Positions 56,370 to 64,000 of a DNA stretch of 64,000 nt are shown in pieces. Every line of letters starts with the position of its first letter. The first letter of the stretch is position 1. Position numbers and translations under genes: made by a program. Below the pieces are notes generated by a model. It did not search any database and was not told the DNA's origin. It worked only from the letters and a program-made list of their open reading frames with translations. The DNA is from CAVQEK01 sp963711495 (lineage in GTDB: Bacteria; Bacteroidota; Bacteroidia; Cytophagales; Cyclobacteriaceae), in NCBI GenBank assembly GCA_963711495.1, contig CAVQEK010000013.1, forward strand, positions 248,001-312,000, in the 5' to 3' direction.

Positions 56370-58370
56370 ATGAAACTCACCTTAACGATCATAGCCATAA
56401 TTTTTATTGCCCTCGGTGGTAAAGCACAAAATGGTCTGGGAGTACACCCTGGGAAAAATGCCATTTTTATCTATTGTGGTAGCGAGTTACCTAAATCATT
56501 TAGTTATCAGATCAGCCGGAAGGAAATTGATCAAAATGACTGGCAAGTCTTGAAAACACTCGATTTCCCAAGGGACAAAATGACCTGGGAAGGACGTATT
56601 TTCCGCGACGCGAAAGATAATACGAATATCAGCCTCCCGGATAGCGCTATAGTGGGATTGTTGTGGAATAAATTGAAGACATCGAACATGGATGACTCTT
56701 TGTATTCCTGGAACAGTTATCCGGGTATGCTTTTCGCTTGTGGTACGGGATGGTGGGACGGCTCTGTCGAACCCAACAAACGATATGAATATAAAATTGA
56801 AAAAAAGCAGGAGGGAAGAATTTCACTCCTTAAAACTTTTGATGCTGTTTCCATTCCGGGACCAGAACCAAATTATGGGATACAACCCGATTCTATTGCC
56901 GGAAATGGCACCTCAGTGTTGTTAGATTTTAAGTTGATGCGCTATACAGGAATGATGGGGTGCAAGGTTTACCGCGGCAATTATTTAAGGGGCAATTTTG
57001 AACAAATTCACCCAGTCGTAATGTATACCACAAGGGACAACAACAAACATATGATCATCATGGATGCAACGGTTGTGAACAAAGCACAATACAGTTATTA
57101 TGTCGTTCCTTTCGATGCCTATGGCAATGATGGCCAACCAACGGATACGATCAATATATATAATACTGGTGTTAATACTATTCCTGCGCTTGTCACTCAT
57201 TTACATGCTGTCAGCCAGGAAAAAGATAATCTAATCCGACTTTCCTGGAAATTAAGTAATCAGGAAGATATTGTATCCATTGATATTTATAAGGCACTTG
57301 TTTACGATGGTTATTATACACGAATAGGAAGCGTAGCACCAGGTGACACTTCATTTTTAGACCACAATGTAAAGCCGGTTACCACCTATTTTTATACATT
57401 GGTACTAAATACTGCTTATGGGCGGACTTATCCTTCTGCCAGAATTCCAGTCATTTATAAAGCCAGCAAACCCAATTTATTCCCCCCTTCAAACCTCAAG
57501 GCAATCAGACAAGGAAACACGGTCAAATTAAGTTGGAATAGCGTAGGAACCGATATTCGTGGGTATTATGTATACCGGTCCAATAGTTTTACCAGTCCAA
57601 TGCAACCTGTTTCGGGGATCATTTTAAATTCCGATTCTGTGGTGTCTTATGTCGACAGCCTCGATCAAGTGCCTGAGTCGCCGGTTTTGGTATACGCAGT
57701 AGCATCAGAAAATACGTCTTATGGCATTAGCCCGATATCAATCAGGGTTTCTGTTGCAGGGAAGGCAGCTTTCATGCCGGTTCCCACCAATCTAAATGCC
57801 CGGGTTAACGGGCATAAAATCCTGTTGTTTTGGGAGGATCTCACCGAAAATTATCCTTTCATGACAGGTTATTGGGTTTATCGCCGGATGGCTGGTCTGG
57901 GTGAGACTGAATCTCCTAAAATTCGTCTTAACATAACCCCAACCGCTTATGGTGTTAATTCATTTGTTGACAGTACCGCTGTTGAAGGCTTACACTATTT
58001 ATATAGTTTGGAATCAATCGGATTGGATACCTCTGATGTAAGTGCATCGAGTCTGGAAACGGGAGCCATTATCCCATTGCAATTACCCTTGTCGCCAGGA
58101 CAATTGCGTGCAATGAATACAAAAGGTGGTGTGTTATTACAATGGACAAATCCGATTGATGACCATGTGGAGAATATTAGAATATTGCGTGCTAAAAAAG
58201 GAGAATCACTTGAGCCAATACAAATGCTAGACGCCGAAAGCACCGAATGGACTGACAAGAATATCAACAACGATACGGTATATTTTTATGGTGTACTTAC
58301 GGTTGATGACAAGGGCCGTCAAAGTATACCGGATGAGCCATTGGGAATCAGAACTTCGACTGTCAAATAA
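56370..58370 (+). CDS. Secreted fibronectin type III protein
   Basis: This 666-residue protein has a signal peptide (MKLTLTIIAIIFIALGGKAQ). An N-terminal beta-rich part (20-270) is unassigned, with a SWNSYPGMLFACGTGWWDGS segment. Four fibronectin type III domains follow (about 275-365, 370-465, 468-570 and 575-660), with repeats of the type IRLSWKLSNQEDIVSIDIY, VKLSWNSVGTDIRGYYVYRS and VLLQWTNPIDDHVENIRILR. It begins 18 bases after the giant protein and completes the operon. It is probably a surface or matrix partner of the giant. Confidence 0.88.
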   Translation: MKLTLTIIAIIFIALGGKAQNGLGVHPGKNAIFIYCGSELPKSFSYQISRKEIDQNDWQVLKTLDFPRDKMTWEGRIFRDAKDNTNISLPDSAIVGLLWNKLKTSNMDDSLYSWNSYPGMLFACGTGWWDGSVEPNKRYEYKIEKKQEGRISLLKTFDAVSIPGPEPNYGIQPDSIAGNGTSVLLDFKLMRYTGMMGCKVYRGNYLRGNFEQIHPVVMYTTRDNNKHMIIMDATVVNKAQYSYYVVPFDAYGNDGQPTDTINIYNTGVNTIPALVTHLHAVSQEKDNLIRLSWKLSNQEDIVSIDIYKALVYDGYYTRIGSVAPGDTSFLDHNVKPVTTYFYTLVLNTAYGRTYPSARIPVIYKASKPNLFPPSNLKAIRQGNTVKLSWNSVGTDIRGYYVYRSNSFTSPMQPVSGIILNSDSVVSYVDSLDQVPESPVLVYAVASENTSYGISPISIRVSVAGKAAFMPVPTNLNARVNGHKILLFWEDLTENYPFMTGYWVYRRMAGLGETESPKIRLNITPTAYGVNSFVDSTAVEGLHYLYSLESIGLDTSDVSASSLETGAIIPLQLPLSPGQLRAMNTKGGVLLQWTNPIDDHVENIRILRAKKGESLEPIQMLDAESTEWTDKNINNDTVYFYGVLTVDDKGRQSIPDEPLGIRTSTVK

Positions 58371-58689
58371 AGATACCTCTAGCCATTGCAAATCGTAAAG
58401 GTTAATCAAATATTTCATCAAATCTAAACGTCTCATTTTAGCTATTTTGAAATCAAAGCACCTTTCAGCAAAACATGCCTACCATTTCCCCAAATGCATG
58501 CCTACGTTTTTACAGGAACCTGAACTTATATGAAATATAAGGCTACGGTAAAATGATTTTGAACCTGACATTAGATAGAATATTTTATCGCTTTACCTCC
58601 AATGTTTGTTCTTGATCTGGGTAAAAGCAAGGATAGGATCATTTTAATAACATCCAGAAATCATCGGTCCAAGAAAATTCCAATTCGGA
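58371..58689. other. Gene-free stretch after the FN3 gene
   Basis: About 320 bases without a convincing coding frame or promoter. No clear terminator for the TANFOR operon was seen in it. It leads into a gene remnant and then the insertion sequence. Confidence 0.5.
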
Positions 58690-58842
58690 CTATTTGCCTT
58701 CAACCCAAAATTCTGAAAAGAAATCTATTCTAAGTCCTAATTTTTTGAAGATCAGACACTTTTCCGGATTTTGGTACTCTCCAATATCCCACAATGCTTC
58801 CATGCCAAAATCCTGCGAGCGCACATGATGTACAACAACTTA
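58690..58842 (-). pseudogene. Possible gene remnant beside the insertion sequence
   Basis: A coding-like frame reads VRSQDFGMEALWDIGEYQNP and then KCLIFKKLGLRIDFFSEFWV, ending in TAG at 58690-58692. It is open upstream only to about 58842, where a stop precedes it. It looks like the 3' end of a lost gene, or a 37-residue protein from the internal ATG. The family is not recognised. Confidence 0.3.
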
Positions 58843-58943
58843 TAACTTTTATCACGAAGACCATTGATAAATTTGGGTTAAAACCATACCAGGATAAGTT
58901 TACTTTTTTAATGTTCTATCATTAATCCCTAACTCCGCTAATT

Positions 58944-60434
58944 TTACGTATTATATTTTATTTTGTCCAGGAGTTTGGCGACGGCCTTTGTTATTTCAGC
59001 AGAATACCATTGTTCATTGATCCTGACCTTGCGCACATCTCGCAACAGTATTAAAAAATCACGTACTGAGTACTTGCTTGTGAGCTTTTTGTCTTTTAGC
59101 AATAGATATATTTGCTGATACCATTGCAAAGCGATATGGTTAATGAACATCCATCCCTGAAGGGTATCTTCGTTTTGCATATAAGTACTATCTGCATCTA
59201 TTACGTTTTTCAGACTGTCAAACATTTCTTCAATAGCCATTCGCGATTTGTAGGCAATATAGATTTCATCGGGTGTTTTATCTGATACATTGCTGATCAG
59301 ACCGATAGTGCCGAAGCGGTCTTTGCGTTCCAGGTATCCATCTCTGCTGTATTCTTCCGGATGAGTGGCGATCCGCTGTAGATAATCTGTTTCTTCCCTG
59401 AGCCGTAAGGTTTCGTCAAGGAATAAGAAAATTTTATCTTTGTTAAGTGTTCCGATACTTTCCTCTGCGATTGTTATTTCTTCATACCATATAAATCGCT
59501 TTTCATGTTGAAAATAATTGTTCTTTACCTTGAAAGTATTATCCTCTATGCCACTGTAATCCAACAATGAGTTGTCCCTTTTTACAGGAATGATGTATTG
59601 TAATTGTTCAGCTTTAAGAGCTTCTATATTTTCCAGGGAGTAAAATCCTTTATCCCCGATGATAATGGCCTGCTGGATGCCACTTTCCTTCATCGTAAAT
59701 TTAAAAGCCTTAACTTCTTTTATGTTGCCCGCATGTAAGCGATAAAATACCGGCATCCTGCTTTGGGTAGAATACAGGTACATGGTGTTGATCTGAGGTT
59801 CGAAATCAAATTTATTGTTGTATCCTTTCTTGCTCAGTTGTATATGGGAAGACTTACTCAAAATATTGGTGGTGTCCGCCAAAAGATATTCCCCTTCATG
59901 AATAAAGGCTTTCATATAGCTAACCGCCTTTTCTCTTTGTCGGCCAAGATCGCGCAGTAATAAACTGACTCTCTTGTCGGTCATTGTGCCTGGCTGCCAA
60001 TGTTCATAAAGCCAGCTATGACTGATGTGGTAGGGCATGTTTTTGATCGGCGATTGATAAAGAAGCCGACAATACGCCAATAATACAATCGCTTGCCATA
60101 ATTCCGGGAACACTCTTTTTATTTCATAGTAACTTCCCTGAAAATGATCAAGAATATATTGAGAAAAACCGTATTCCCTCGTGGGCCCTACGGTCAGCTG
60201 GAAAGCCGCAACCGCTTTTTTTCTTAATTTATTTTTATCAGATTCCACGAAGCCATCTTTTTCGGTAATCCGGCCTAAGATTTTTCCGGAAATTTTTCTG
60301 GCCCGTTTACGGGCCGGGTCATATACTGTTTTAAATTCATAAAGGTAATACTTCCCATTTATCAATCTCAGTTCAGCGCCGGGCCGACGAAACTTAGTGG
60401 CCCAGTCAGGGTGATCGGCAAGTTTTCTATTCAT
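58944..60434 (-). CDS. DDE transposase, IS4/IS1634-like
   Basis: This 496-residue transposase has the catalytic triad visible as LLADTTNILS (first Asp), IIGDKGFYS (second Asp) and IYIAYKSRMAIEEMFDSLKN (Glu in a YREK-like context). An inserted beta-rich region lies between the second Asp and Glu. The N-terminus (YYLYEFKTVYDPARKRARKI) is the DNA-binding part seen in the IS1634 group. The frame extends to 60491, but the ATG at 60432-60434 fits the family; directly upstream of it lies a 22-base palindrome. The stop lies within the left inverted repeat region. No frameshift was found, so it may be active. Confidence 0.9.
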   Translation of the reverse strand: MNRKLADHPDWATKFRRPGAELRLINGKYYLYEFKTVYDPARKRARKISGKILGRITEKDGFVESDKNKLRKKAVAAFQLTVGPTREYGFSQYILDHFQGSYYEIKRVFPELWQAIVLLAYCRLLYQSPIKNMPYHISHSWLYEHWQPGTMTDKRVSLLLRDLGRQREKAVSYMKAFIHEGEYLLADTTNILSKSSHIQLSKKGYNNKFDFEPQINTMYLYSTQSRMPVFYRLHAGNIKEVKAFKFTMKESGIQQAIIIGDKGFYSLENIEALKAEQLQYIIPVKRDNSLLDYSGIEDNTFKVKNNYFQHEKRFIWYEEITIAEESIGTLNKDKIFLFLDETLRLREETDYLQRIATHPEEYSRDGYLERKDRFGTIGLISNVSDKTPDEIYIAYKSRMAIEEMFDSLKNVIDADSTYMQNEDTLQGWMFINHIALQWYQQIYLLLKDKKLTSKYSVRDFLILLRDVRKVRINEQWYSAEITKAVAKLLDKIKYNT

Positions 60435-60435
60435 A

Positions 60436-60457
60436 ATAATACGTATATACGTATTAT
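60436..60457. promoter_or_regulatory. Perfect palindrome at the transposase start
   Basis: ATAATACGTAT followed by its exact mirror, 22 bases, begins one base beyond the transposase ATG. The half-site TACGTATTA is the same block found inside both terminal inverted repeats, so this may be a transposase-bound operator. Confidence 0.6.
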
Positions 60458-60543
60458 AAATAAAACACTTAAACCGCTTATATACAAACATTTAGTGAAA
60501 TTTATTCTTGTAATACGTATTCCCCTGCGGAGTTAGGGGTTAA

Positions 60544-61117
60544 GGTAAAAGCCCCAACGGGGCGTAATAAATTGCAACCTCCGCCTTGGTTCGTATCCCG
60601 ATAAACCAATTCCCATTCACCCTCAATTCCCTTTCATATTTTTCTCAAAAACCCTTTTGCGTTGACGCCAAGCTTCTGTCGTGCCCCGGTCTTTCGGTGA
60701 TGGCGGGAGGAGGACGAATAGCCTGGGATAGCCACTAGTACGCAAAACAGAAGGAGATCCCTGATCTTCGCTGCGCTTCGTCAGGGATGACGGCGGATAA
60801 GAGCCTCTAACTGTAAAGGGAACTTTTTGTCGCCCCTTCTCAAAATTCCGTTTCCCTCCGGAATATTTTGCCATCCATTCGCATTCTCTGCCTCATCCGG
60901 ACTTTTTCTGGTCCATTCGCAATATTTTCCTGGTTTTCCACCCCGGAGGGGCGCTCAACCATCCGGCGGGAGCCAAAATATCGGGATGGAAGCCGAAAAA
61001 CTCCGGCGGGCGGTGAAAATATTGGGATATACAGGGAAAATATCCCGGGGACGTCAAAAGATTGGGGGAAACCCTTGATTCTTCTGTGTTTTAGCCAATT
61101 ATTTCTTATTCATCCCT
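60544..61117. repeat. Non-coding repeat-rich stretch
   Basis: About 570 bases, richer in G and C than the surroundings. It contains GCCCCAACGGGGC at 60551-60563, a hairpin with ATCCCTGA/TCAGGGAT arms at 60757-60788, and degenerate copies of a motif around AAAATATCGGGAT near 60975-61065. Short frames of 83-91 codons on both strands look like repeat translation, not genes. It is probably a cluster of dispersed palindromic repeats. Confidence 0.55.
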
Positions 61118-62209
61118 TCAGCGCCGATTGTGTTTCACAATAATCAGTCCTATTTTCCTGGCGCGTTCCTCCCACTTATGCCGGGCATATTTTTGAAGAT
61201 CCGTTATGGCATCCGTTTCATCGACTATTTCCAAGCCCAGTAATGTTTCAATGATATCCTCCTGGGTGACTAACCCGATAATGCCACCGTATTCGTCCAC
61301 CACAATAGCCAGATGTTCCCTTTTTTCGTTTAGGGTGTCAAAAATCTTTCTTAAATGATCTGTGTCATGCACTATCACGATATCACGTTTAATATCCGAC
61401 AACAGACCGTCTGATTTCCCTTCAGCCAAACGCTGCAGTACATCGTCTTTTAATATTAAACCAGTAACTGCATCATTTTTTTCATGGAAAAGCGGTATCC
61501 TTGAAAAAATAAGTGGTCGATTTTCTTTATAAAATTCCTTCAGTGTTTGTTCTTCCTCAGCCATAAACATAACCGTTCTCGGGGTCATAACGTCTCTGGC
61601 TATTAATTCATCCAGCCGCAATACATTTTTGATCAGGGTATATTCTTCCTGTTTGATACCACCACTCTCGCTTGCCATATCGGCCATGGCGGAGAAATCC
61701 TGCTTACTGAAGATACTTTTACTTTTGTCTTTTTTAAGCATCCTGGTAAGGCGACTGCTCATCCACACAAATGGAGCGAGGATCAACACAAGCGACCTTA
61801 CTGCACGGCCTGTGACAGGAGCCAGGGTTTGCCAGTTATTTGCCCCAAGTGTTTTGGGTATGATCTCTGAAAGGAACAATATCCCCAGCGTCATCAAAGC
61901 GGCAATAATGGATTCGAAAGTGATGTCAAGCCCCAGCAATTGAAAGCCCCTGGTGCCATACAACTTCCCCGCCTGCGCGCCAACGCCAATGGCTCCAATC
62001 GTATGGGCCATGGTGTTCAGTGTTAGAATAGCTGACAAGGGCCGGTCTAAGTTCCTCTTAAGGTCAGCGAGCAATTTTCCGGTAGCCGGTTTCTCTTTTT
62101 CTTTTCTTTTGATATAAGTAGGAGTAATACTCAGAAGCACTGCCTCCCAAATAGAACAAAGGAAGGAAAACACGATTGATAATAGAAAAAAAGCAATTAG
62201 TAAAGCCAT
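61118..62209 (-). CDS. CNNM/CorC-type membrane protein with CBS domains
   Basis: This 363-residue protein has a DUF21/CNNM transmembrane region (1-175, three to four helices, with LTLNTMAHTIGAIGVG and FLSEIIPKTLGANN). Two CBS domains follow (about 205-320, with ARDVMTPRTVMFM and AIVVDEYGGIIGLVTQEDI). The family includes magnesium and cobalt efflux proteins and is often called hemolysin-like. The transporter-associated CorC C-terminal domain is absent, which is common in short forms. It stands alone, next to the repeat cluster. Confidence 0.9.
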   Translation of the reverse strand: MALLIAFFLLSIVFSFLCSIWEAVLLSITPTYIKRKEKEKPATGKLLADLKRNLDRPLSAILTLNTMAHTIGAIGVGAQAGKLYGTRGFQLLGLDITFESIIAALMTLGILFLSEIIPKTLGANNWQTLAPVTGRAVRSLVLILAPFVWMSSRLTRMLKKDKSKSIFSKQDFSAMADMASESGGIKQEEYTLIKNVLRLDELIARDVMTPRTVMFMAEEEQTLKEFYKENRPLIFSRIPLFHEKNDAVTGLILKDDVLQRLAEGKSDGLLSDIKRDIVIVHDTDHLRKIFDTLNEKREHLAIVVDEYGGIIGLVTQEDIIETLLGLEIVDETDAITDLQKYARHKWEERARKIGLIIVKHNRR

Positions 62210-62272
62210 CTTGAATTAATAAACGAAAACCTTTTTGAATAGTAGTAAATGAATTTAATACCAAAATAAAAA

Positions 62273-62410
62273 TTATCTACAAACCAGTTCGGGCAGTCCT
62301 TGATGCAAAACGCTTTTTTTGTTCTCGCCGCACCAAACCACTATGCTTCCATTGGAGTGCATTTCAATAGAATAACCTACCGGCACTAAAGTCTCCACGC
62401 TCGTCTTCAT
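62273..62410 (-). pseudogene. Possible gene remnant or 45-residue protein
   Basis: A coding-like frame from ATG 62408-62410 reads MKTSVETLVPVGYSIEMHSN, then GSIVVWCGENKKSVLHQGLP, ending in TAA at 62273-62275. The reading pattern continues upstream of the ATG to about 62480 without a start, as expected for the 3' end of a decayed gene. No family is recognised. Confidence 0.3.
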
Positions 62411-62749
62411 CTGCAATAAAGACGTCCCGGGAAAGAGCAATTGAATTGTGACATGGGACGAGCTAAAAGCCCTTGCTAACTGTTAAAAGCCCACGCTCAA
62501 TCCGTAAAATCCAGGCATAGACTTGATGTAATGGGATGACCCGCAGTAGTGGCGTTACAAACTCAATACTATTGAGTCCGCTTGGCAAACCAGTTCTGCT
62601 GCAAGTGTGGGGCGGACTGTTGGAGACAGTCAGCAATCATCCTGACCAGAAAGATTATTTGAAATAAAATACGCCTGAAGGTGTAAAGTAAAGCAGAGGA
62701 TGCTATTTTTCTGACTGAAACCGATGCCCCATTAAAATATCTTCACCCC
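62411..62749. other. Gene-poor stretch, probably decayed sequence
   Basis: About 340 bases with no frame of note on either strand apart from the upstream continuation of the remnant. AGCCCTTGCTAACTG and AAGCCCACGCTC suggest a degenerate repeat near 62470-62500. No promoter motif was seen. Confidence 0.4.
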
Positions 62750-62956
62750 ATGATCAAAAATTATTTTTTTAGCTGCCTTTTTTGGATCGCTGCGATCAGC
62801 ATTCCTTTGGGTTTTGTTGCTAGTCAGCCAATTGATGTTCAGAATATCCGGGACAAAATCCCGTACAATATGTTTTTGGACCTGGTTGTTTCCACAAAAA
62901 ATTTTAAAGGCTCAGGGCGTTGCCCTAAGGTAATTATTGCGCCACATTGGGGCTAA
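62750..62956 (+). pseudogene. Truncated exported protein ending in a dispersed repeat
   Basis: A 68-codon frame begins with a signal peptide (FFSCLFWIAAISIPLGFVAS) and about 25 further residues. It then runs into the repeat at 62914-62954 (translated GRCPKVIIAPHWG), where it stops. The repeat is palindromic and recurs at 60551, so its translation is unlikely to belong to the original protein. The gene is probably broken by the repeat. Confidence 0.45.
62914..62954 (+). repeat. Dispersed palindromic repeat, second copy
   Basis: GGGCGTTGCCC is followed by AATTATTGCGCCACATTGG. The second part matches the complement of 60551-60573 at 19 of 23 bases by eye. The form recalls palindromic intergenic repeats common in Bacteroidota genomes. 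Confidence 0.6.
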
Positions 62957-63269
62957 AAACAGTACCTACCTGATCTTTACGTCCCGGATTAAGTGGCTCA
63001 GACAGGTCATATTTATCCTGTTGGAGATTAAACAATAAGTTAAGTTTACATGCTATTGGCTGTGCGGGTCTGATAAAATTGCTTCCTTGTTGGCTTTCTA
63101 TATAAATAACCCATGGAGGAGCAGCAATTGTAAATGCTCATTTAGGAAACAACATCTCAGTTGTTTTGCTGTATATAAAGTGGTAAAACCATAGTCAGGA
63201 CAATAGAAATGACTAACTTTTTAAAAGTATTTGTTCATCTTCAAGTTTTATTTCAAAACCGATTGGCTT
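62957..63269. other. Gene-free stretch before the hydrolase gene
   Basis: About 310 bases, no coding frame. It must contain the promoter of the hydrolase gene. GTATTTGTTC near 63226-63236 is the only loose -7-like sequence. A short hairpin, AACAACATCTCAGTTGTT, lies near 63151-63168. Confidence 0.45.
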
Positions 63270-64000
63270 ATGCGATTTAATCTTATAAAATGGTCATTTA
63301 TTATTCCAATGCTGTTCGGTATTGTATCTGCCTGCCACCCCTCAAATAAAAATACGGAAAATAGCATAGCGGTCGAACGCACCGACACCTGTTTATCGAA
63401 CCCGGCACATTCATACGAGGTGTTTGTTCCCAATCATACAAAGTCGGATCAAAAGTTCCCTTTACTGGTGGCTATTGACCCGCACGGATCAGGACAAACG
63501 GCTATGGAACATTTAAAGGAAGCGGCTTCAAAATACACGGTTTTATTGGTGGCCTCTAATCTCATACAAAATAATGACCCGCATTATTTACAGGAACTGG
63601 ATGAACTCATTGCTGATGTAAAAAAACGTTATCCAATTGGAGACCGCCTTTATCTTGCCGGGTTTTCGGGCGGAGCACGGATGACGCTTGGTTATGCCTT
63701 TAACCATTCTGTTGACGGAGTGATCACCTGTGGCGCTTTCGCCAGCCCCGAACAACTTTCTGCAATTAAATGTCCGGTAATGGGCCTCATCGGAATGGAC
63801 GATTTCAACTTCCTTGAAACGGTGCAATATATTTTAAATCCGGCGAGTTTACCCGCCAACGCCCACATCGAACTTATGAAAGCATCACATGAATGGCCGG
63901 AAAGTTCCTTGTTGACGGCAGCTTTGGGCTGGTTTGAACTGTCCGAAGGATCAAATACAGGACATGGTGGGCAACAGGTTGTTCAATATGTCAAAGCGCA
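63270..64000 (+). CDS. Alpha/beta-hydrolase lipoprotein, runs off the window
   Basis: From ATG 63270 an open frame of 243 codons continues past the right edge. It starts MRFNLIKWSFIIPMLFGIVS and has a lipobox cysteine at residue 22 (VSAC). The nucleophile elbow is GFSGGAR, preceded by a strand (DRLYLA). GMDDFNFLE fits the acid strand and SHEWP carries the likely catalytic His. This is the pattern of PHB-depolymerase or feruloyl-esterase-like hydrolases. The lipoprotein signal puts it on the periplasmic side or cell surface. The C-terminal extension after the His is unseen. Confidence 0.85.
   Translation, partial: MRFNLIKWSFIIPMLFGIVSACHPSNKNTENSIAVERTDTCLSNPAHSYEVFVPNHTKSDQKFPLLVAIDPHGSGQTAMEHLKEAASKYTVLLVASNLIQNNDPHYLQELDELIADVKKRYPIGDRLYLAGFSGGARMTLGYAFNHSVDGVITCGAFASPEQLSAIKCPVMGLIGMDDFNFLETVQYILNPASLPANAHIELMKASHEWPESSLLTAALGWFELSEGSNTGHGGQQVVQYVKA

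Larger units (their letters stand above)
58926..60539 (-). mobile_element. DDE insertion sequence (IS4/IS1634-like), about 1.6 kb
   Basis: The ends carry inverted repeats: CCCTAACTCCGC at 58927-58938 and its complement at 60527-60538, followed inwards at both ends by a second matching block TACGTATTA after a six- or seven-base spacer. TTAA stands directly outside each end (58922-58925 and 60540-60543), compatible with a four-base target duplication or a short extension of the repeats. The single transposase gene fills the element and appears intact. Confidence 0.85.

Noticed and set aside
60623..61143. Frames of 83-91 codons on both strands between the insertion sequence and the CBS protein
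   Set aside because: The sequence is repetitive and palindromic, frames overlap on both strands, and no protein features appear. Translation of repeats is the better explanation.
1..64000. tRNA, rRNA, CRISPR arrays and phage genes
   Set aside because: None was recognised on reading either strand, although a short tRNA could be missed without a covariance search.

Overview
This window comes from a member of the Bacteroidota. The evidence is several promoters of the TAnnTTTG (-7) type, a TonB-dependent receptor with a carboxypeptidase-like N-terminal domain, PD40/OmpA and TPR surface proteins, a TANFOR-type giant protein, and no Shine-Dalgarno pattern before most genes. The Saprospiria/Cytophagia side of the phylum is my guess; there is no rRNA gene to settle it. 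No tRNA, rRNA, CRISPR array or prophage was seen.

Layout. 1-687 is the start of a TPR protein cut by the window edge. 855-5653 is a vitamin block: a PnuC-type transporter overlapping a NadR-type kinase, then two TPP riboswitches. The first precedes a THI5/ThiY-like protein without a signal peptide, the second a TonB-dependent receptor. 5726-24235 is mostly housekeeping: prmC, ribD, a free-methionine sulfoxide reductase, an arginine deiminase, an Nfu scaffold protein, an acidic amino acid symporter, aroC next to a BatD-like protein, queG, ruvB, an ApbE-methyltransferase-ZIP operon and acs. 24430-30560 holds a seven-PAS hybrid kinase followed by a receiver-kinase. 30804-38566 carries an oxidoreductase, a membrane-anchored protein with a DUF6973-like domain, an ArsC-like protein, a ComB-like phosphatase, an FG-GAP protein and a sugar kinase.

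The most interesting part is 38887-58370. A PD40-OmpA protein is followed by a secreted, membrane-tethered TPR-CHAT protease. This lies tail to tail with genes for an ECF sigma factor and a membrane-spanning TPR anti-sigma factor. Next come a lipoprotein, an outer-membrane beta-barrel protein, a 2644-residue TANFOR protein and a fibronectin type III protein, the last three packed as one operon. The CHAT protease with its sigma/anti-sigma pair could be a periplasmic proteolysis-to-transcription switch, recalling the Csx29-Csx30-RpoE arrangement of type III-E CRISPR but without CRISPR. The barrel-giant-FN3 operon looks like an undescribed surface apparatus.

58.4-63.2 kb is a scarred region: one intact DDE insertion sequence with a transposase-binding-like palindrome at its own promoter, dispersed palindromic repeats, gene remnants and a CBS-domain membrane protein. 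The window ends inside an alpha/beta-hydrolase lipoprotein gene.
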